A stretch of 64,000 nucleotides of DNA, from contig NZ_JAUYTR010000023.1 of NCBI RefSeq assembly GCF_030695065.1, positions 248,001-312,000 on the forward strand. Direction: 5' to 3'. Source of the DNA: Sediminibacterium sp. (GTDB lineage: Bacteria; Bacteroidota; Bacteroidia; Chitinophagales; Chitinophagaceae). The notes under the pieces were generated by a model. It was not told the DNA's origin. It was given only the letters and a program-made list of their open reading frames with translations, and did no database searches. The translations under genes were made by a program, and so were the position numbers. This document shows, piece by piece, positions 62,849 to 64,000 of this stretch. Numbering within the stretch: the stretch's first letter is position 1; each line of letters opens with the position of its first letter.

Positions 62849-63124
62849 ATGAAAACGAAATATCCAACTCCTGCCAAAGCCATCCATCCTGGAGAGATTT
62901 TATTAGATGAACTGGAAGCTAGAGAAATTAGCTGGAAAGAATTTGCCATTAAATCAAAGATTCAACCAGACCAACTAAATGAGATCATAAAAGGGAAGCA
63001 AGGAATTACTGTAGAATATTCAATTCTAATTGGCAGAGCGCTGGAAATGGAACCAATCATTTGGCAAAACCTTCAAAAGCTGTATGAATTAGATCAGGAC
63101 GAGATAATCCGAAGTTGGAAGTAA
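62849..63124 (+). CDS. higA: HigA family antitoxin, orphan
   Basis: A 91-residue XRE-type HTH protein with the HigA opening AIHPGEILLDELEAREISWKEFA (shown in part) and the recognition region QPDQLNEIIKGKQGITVEYSI. HigA normally represses its operon and neutralises the ribosome-dependent RNase HigB, encoded just before it. Here the 108 nt upstream hold no ORF, so the toxin is absent. It is divergent from the MqsA/SocA-type gene and lies in the decayed island. Confidence 0.82.
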   Translation: MKTKYPTPAKAIHPGEILLDELEAREISWKEFAIKSKIQPDQLNEIIKGKQGITVEYSILIGRALEMEPIIWQNLQKLYELDQDEIIRSWK

Positions 63125-63169
63125 AATGGTATTTGAGTAGTGCCAAATAAATTTTTCCATCTGTGTCAG

Positions 63170-63190
63170 TTGTTCGGAAATTCCGAACAA
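63170..63190. repeat. Perfect palindrome after higA
   Basis: TTGTTCGGAA-A-TTCCGAACAA, 10-bp arms with a 1-nt centre, between the convergent higA gene and the helicase pseudogene. No T-run follows. A weaker TGTCG-N7-CGACA repeat with the same AATTCCGA core lies in the rhuM remnant (61566-61582). Confidence 0.5.
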
Positions 63191-63202
63191 TTGAACTTTC
63201 AT

Positions 63203-63829
63203 CTACACCCCATCCTCATACACCAGCTGACATTCCATATTGGCGGTAAAATAAACTGTGGTGATAGGACCACAACGATTGAGCGGAATCCGAACATGCA
63301 TTTCAGAAAAGCCTGGGGGCATGGGGTGACCTAATTTTGAAAGATGGTTCTGATGTTCTTCCTCACCCGGAAACTGATAATATTGAGGAGATATTAAAAA
63401 CATCACCACATCAATTAACTGCAGATTGAATTTCTTTTCACGCAATACGCATAAGCGAGGCAAGCGATCATTTTCAATTTCAGGATCAATGGGACTGGTT
63501 TCAGGAGATACCAAGAGTGGAATATTAAAATCGATGGCAATCTGTTTTAACTGTTCAATTAAAGAAAAAGGAATGGCTCCATAATTATCCAAATCAGGAG
63601 CAGGATTTTACTTTTTAAGGGTAATGTTTAAGAATAGGTTGAGCAAATACGCCGTTTTACCCGACTCAGAAGCAGCACTCAAGAGGTACAAGTGTTGCGG
63701 CCTAAATCCATTAATGGCCCTATCCAAATACTAAAAACCAGAAGGCACCCCCACTGCAGGTTCTTGAAAATGTAGAATACTGATTAAACGATCTAACTCG
63801 GCGTCTAAAATATTTTTGAGTGTTTGCAT
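63203..63829 (-). pseudogene. DnaB-like replicative helicase pseudogene with two in-frame stops
   Basis: One frame of 209 codons broken by TAG (codon 33, 63731-63733) and TAA (codon 74, 63608-63610). Around the first stop it reads GVPSGF then YLDRAINGF, followed by a Walker A-like LLSAASESGKTAYLLNLFL. Later come LIEQLKQIAIDFNIPLLVSPE, RLCVLREKKFNLQLIDVVMFLI and a C-terminal strand GPITTVYFTANM. These match the order of motifs in the DnaB C-terminal domain, but about 60-100 residues between Walker A and Walker B are missing. The gene is thus both shortened and stopped, a remnant of a mobile element or accessory helicase. Confidence 0.65.
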
Positions 63830-63920
63830 GGTATGTATTTGAAGGAATTAATTATCATTGTAACAAATTATAAAAAAAGTTAGCGAAGAGAAAAGTTGTG
63901 TATAAATAAAAAAATGGGTT

Positions 63921-64000
63921 ATGTCTGGTATTTGGATATTTATTTGGATCGGGTGTTTGATACGATTGGCTGACTATATTTTTTCCAAAGAGCCAGTTAA
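63921..64000 (+). CDS. Possible membrane protein, N-terminal part (cut by window edge)
   Basis: An ATG at 63921 opens a frame that stays open to the window end: MSGIWIFIWIGCLIRLADY, then IFSKEPV. The hydrophobic start suggests a membrane protein. Only 26 residues are visible, no ribosome site is clear, and chance is not excluded. The 90 nt before it are AT-rich and hold nothing I can name. Confidence 0.2.
   Translation, partial: MSGIWIFIWIGCLIRLADYIFSKEPV

Noticed and set aside
63203..63829. Helicase gene with recoded stop codons
   Set aside because: Two different stops (TAG and TAA) and a missing core segment point to a pseudogene; other genes in the window use TAG and TAA as true stops.
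1..64000. tRNA, rRNA or CRISPR elements
   Set aside because: I looked for T-arm patterns and regularly spaced repeats on both strands and found none that hold up.

Overview
The window looks like a chromosomal segment of a low-GC Bacteroidota, most like family Chitinophagaceae. The grounds are the large beta-barrel receptors with carboxypeptidase-regulatory-like N-termini, the Reg_prop/Y_Y_Y and 7TMR-DISM sensor kinases, LytTR and NarL-type response regulators, sortilin/BNR proteins, Tat-type NRRKFL leaders, and TAnnTTTG-like -7 boxes. It is about 90% coding. I see no tRNA, rRNA, CRISPR array or intact insertion sequence.

Layout. 1-3.8 kb: an edge-cut penicillin acylase, a Tat-exported sugar isomerase-like protein, a nucleoid-associated protein, small unknowns and a cytochrome c lipoprotein. 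3.8-16.1 kb: an envelope and signalling region with a beta-barrel receptor, a 37-residue micro-ORF, a DinB protein, a GIN-domain secreted protein, a very large sensor kinase, an acyltransferase-3 protein, a NarL-type regulator, an atypical SDR and three lipoproteins. A repeated operator, CACAT-N4-ATGTG, ties several of these together. In four promoters its centre lies exactly 38.5 nt from the end of a -7-like box, which suggests a previously undescribed two-component regulon. 16-18.5 kb: aldehyde dehydrogenase, PhnA-like protein and an unknown. 18.5-26.8 kb: a six-gene uptake and degradation cluster (Na+/solute symporter, exported alpha/beta hydrolase, TonB receptor, acyl-CoA ligase, cytosolic hydrolase, SDR) behind an inverted-repeat operator, next to a divergent LytTR regulator/7TMR-DISM kinase pair.

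29.5-47.6 kb: sortilin-like protein, lipase-like hydrolase, two tandem PAS proteins that keep a histidine box but have no ATPase domain, M20 and M24 peptidases, Omp85-like protein, MFS permease, Tat amidase, the pseudouridine catabolic pair psuK-psuG, cyanophycinase-like peptidase and a DUF1080 protein. 47.7-57.3 kb: an acetate-switch-like locus. It has acetyl-CoA synthetase, a stand-alone InsA-like zinc-ribbon/HTH protein, an outer-membrane porin-like protein, an MHS-family permease, two small membrane proteins, a CrbS/CbrA-like transporter-kinase fusion and a REC-only regulator. 57.3-61.3 kb: a CocE/NonD hydrolase and two exported proteins of unknown function.

61.3-64.0 kb, right edge: a small decayed accessory island. 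It holds an antitoxin-like tail, a gutted rhuM-like gene, an intact MqsA/SocA-type antitoxin with no visible toxin, an orphan HigA antitoxin and a dnaB-like helicase pseudogene with two in-frame stops.

All functions are read from sequence and recalled family features. No database search was run.
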